Source of the DNA: Lachnospiraceae bacterium
GTDB taxonomy: Bacteria > Bacillota > Clostridia > Lachnospirales > Lachnospiraceae
NCBI GenBank assembly: GCA_017476305.1
Contig: JAFVAA010000846.1
Location: forward strand, 1-5,522
Length of the DNA: 5,522 nt
Direction of reading: 5' to 3'
Program-made: the position numbers and the translations under genes
The notes under the pieces: generated by a model
Database searches by the model: none
What the model saw: only the letters and a program-made list of their open reading frames with translations
Told to the model about the DNA's origin: nothing
Shown: positions 5,415-5,522 of the stretch, piece by piece
Layout of the letters: every line of letters starts with the position of its first letter
Position numbering within the stretch: position 1 is the stretch's first letter

Positions 5415-5443
5415 TTGACAATATTTTTAAACCGTGGTAAGAT
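5415..5443 (+). promoter_or_regulatory. strong sigma-A type promoter for a gene beyond the window
   Basis: TTGACA (5415-5420, perfect), a 17-bp spacer and TAAGAT (5438-5443, 5 of 6). It is preceded by about 40 bp of A/T-rich sequence that could act as an UP element. Transcription would begin around 5450. Confidence 0.85.
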
Positions 5444-5444
5444 A

Positions 5445-5522
5445 TCATTCGTTGGCGCAAAATAAGTCGAAACGATGACGAGGCTCCTGCAGGGAGCAGT
5501 CAGGATTCATGGGAAACGCCGA
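5445..5522 (+). ncRNA. structured leader RNA, possibly a riboswitch (3' part outside window)
   Basis: No start codon with a ribosome site follows the promoter before the window ends, so at least 70 nt are untranslated. TCA(T)TCGTT (5445-5453) can pair with AACGATGA (5471-5478), and GCTCC (5483-5487) pairs with GGAGC (5493-5497). TTGGCG (5452-5457) can instead pair with CGCCGA (5517-5522), which excludes the first stem. The segment GAGGCTCCTGCAGGGAGC resembles the P2 region of the M-box (ykoK) magnesium riboswitch as I remember it, but the core lies beyond the edge, so the class is not assigned. Confidence 0.4.

Noticed and set aside
1..5522. CRISPR array, tRNA or rRNA genes, transposase gene
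   Set aside because: No regularly spaced direct repeats, no cloverleaf or rRNA-like stretch, and no DDE, tyrosine or serine recombinase motifs were seen on either strand.

Overview
The window looks like chromosomal DNA from a low-GC Gram-positive gut anaerobe of the Clostridia, most likely a Lachnospiraceae member. This is inferred from AGGAGG-type ribosome binding sites, sigma-A style promoters, secreted proteins combining leucine-rich repeats or Ig-like (BIG2) domains with Lys-rich tails, and a RelQ-type alarmone synthetase. No ribosomal or other phylogenetic marker is present, so the genus is not called.

Left part (1-2555): the 3' end of an unrecognised gene on the + strand runs to 630 and ends in a strong intrinsic terminator (657-696). 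Facing it is a two-gene minus-strand unit. A GT2 glycosyltransferase (2555-1539) is followed after 37 nt by a small (p)ppGpp synthetase of the RelQ/YjbM family (1501-770). Shine-Dalgarno spacing supports a start four codons inside the longest open frame for both genes.

Middle (2556-3218): about 660 bp with no convincing gene. It holds a GC-richer segment (about 2639-3000) that looks like a dispersed repeat or gene relic, with short hairpins and long stop-poor frames on both strands. It also holds a 10-bp direct repeat, a perfect 19-bp inverted repeat (3058-3112) and a good promoter (TAGACA-17-TATAAT).

Right part (3219-5221): two consecutive genes for secreted proteins. The first is an EF-hand-like plus leucine-rich-repeat protein broken twice: a run of nine G that is one base out of frame right after the signal peptide, and an AAA-to-TAA type stop at a conserved Lys of the repeat. 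The second is an intact 331-residue secreted protein with a BIG2 domain and a SLAP-like C-terminal region.

End (5222-5522): two strong adjacent hairpins without T-runs, then a 14-mer also found at the inverted repeat upstream of the secreted-protein pair. A near-consensus promoter (TTGACA-17-TAAGAT) follows and drives a structured leader cut by the window edge, probably a riboswitch or other cis-regulatory RNA. The most notable points are the poly-G tract, the hairpin/14-mer bracketing of the surface-protein pair, the unclassified leader RNA and the GT2-RelQ pairing.
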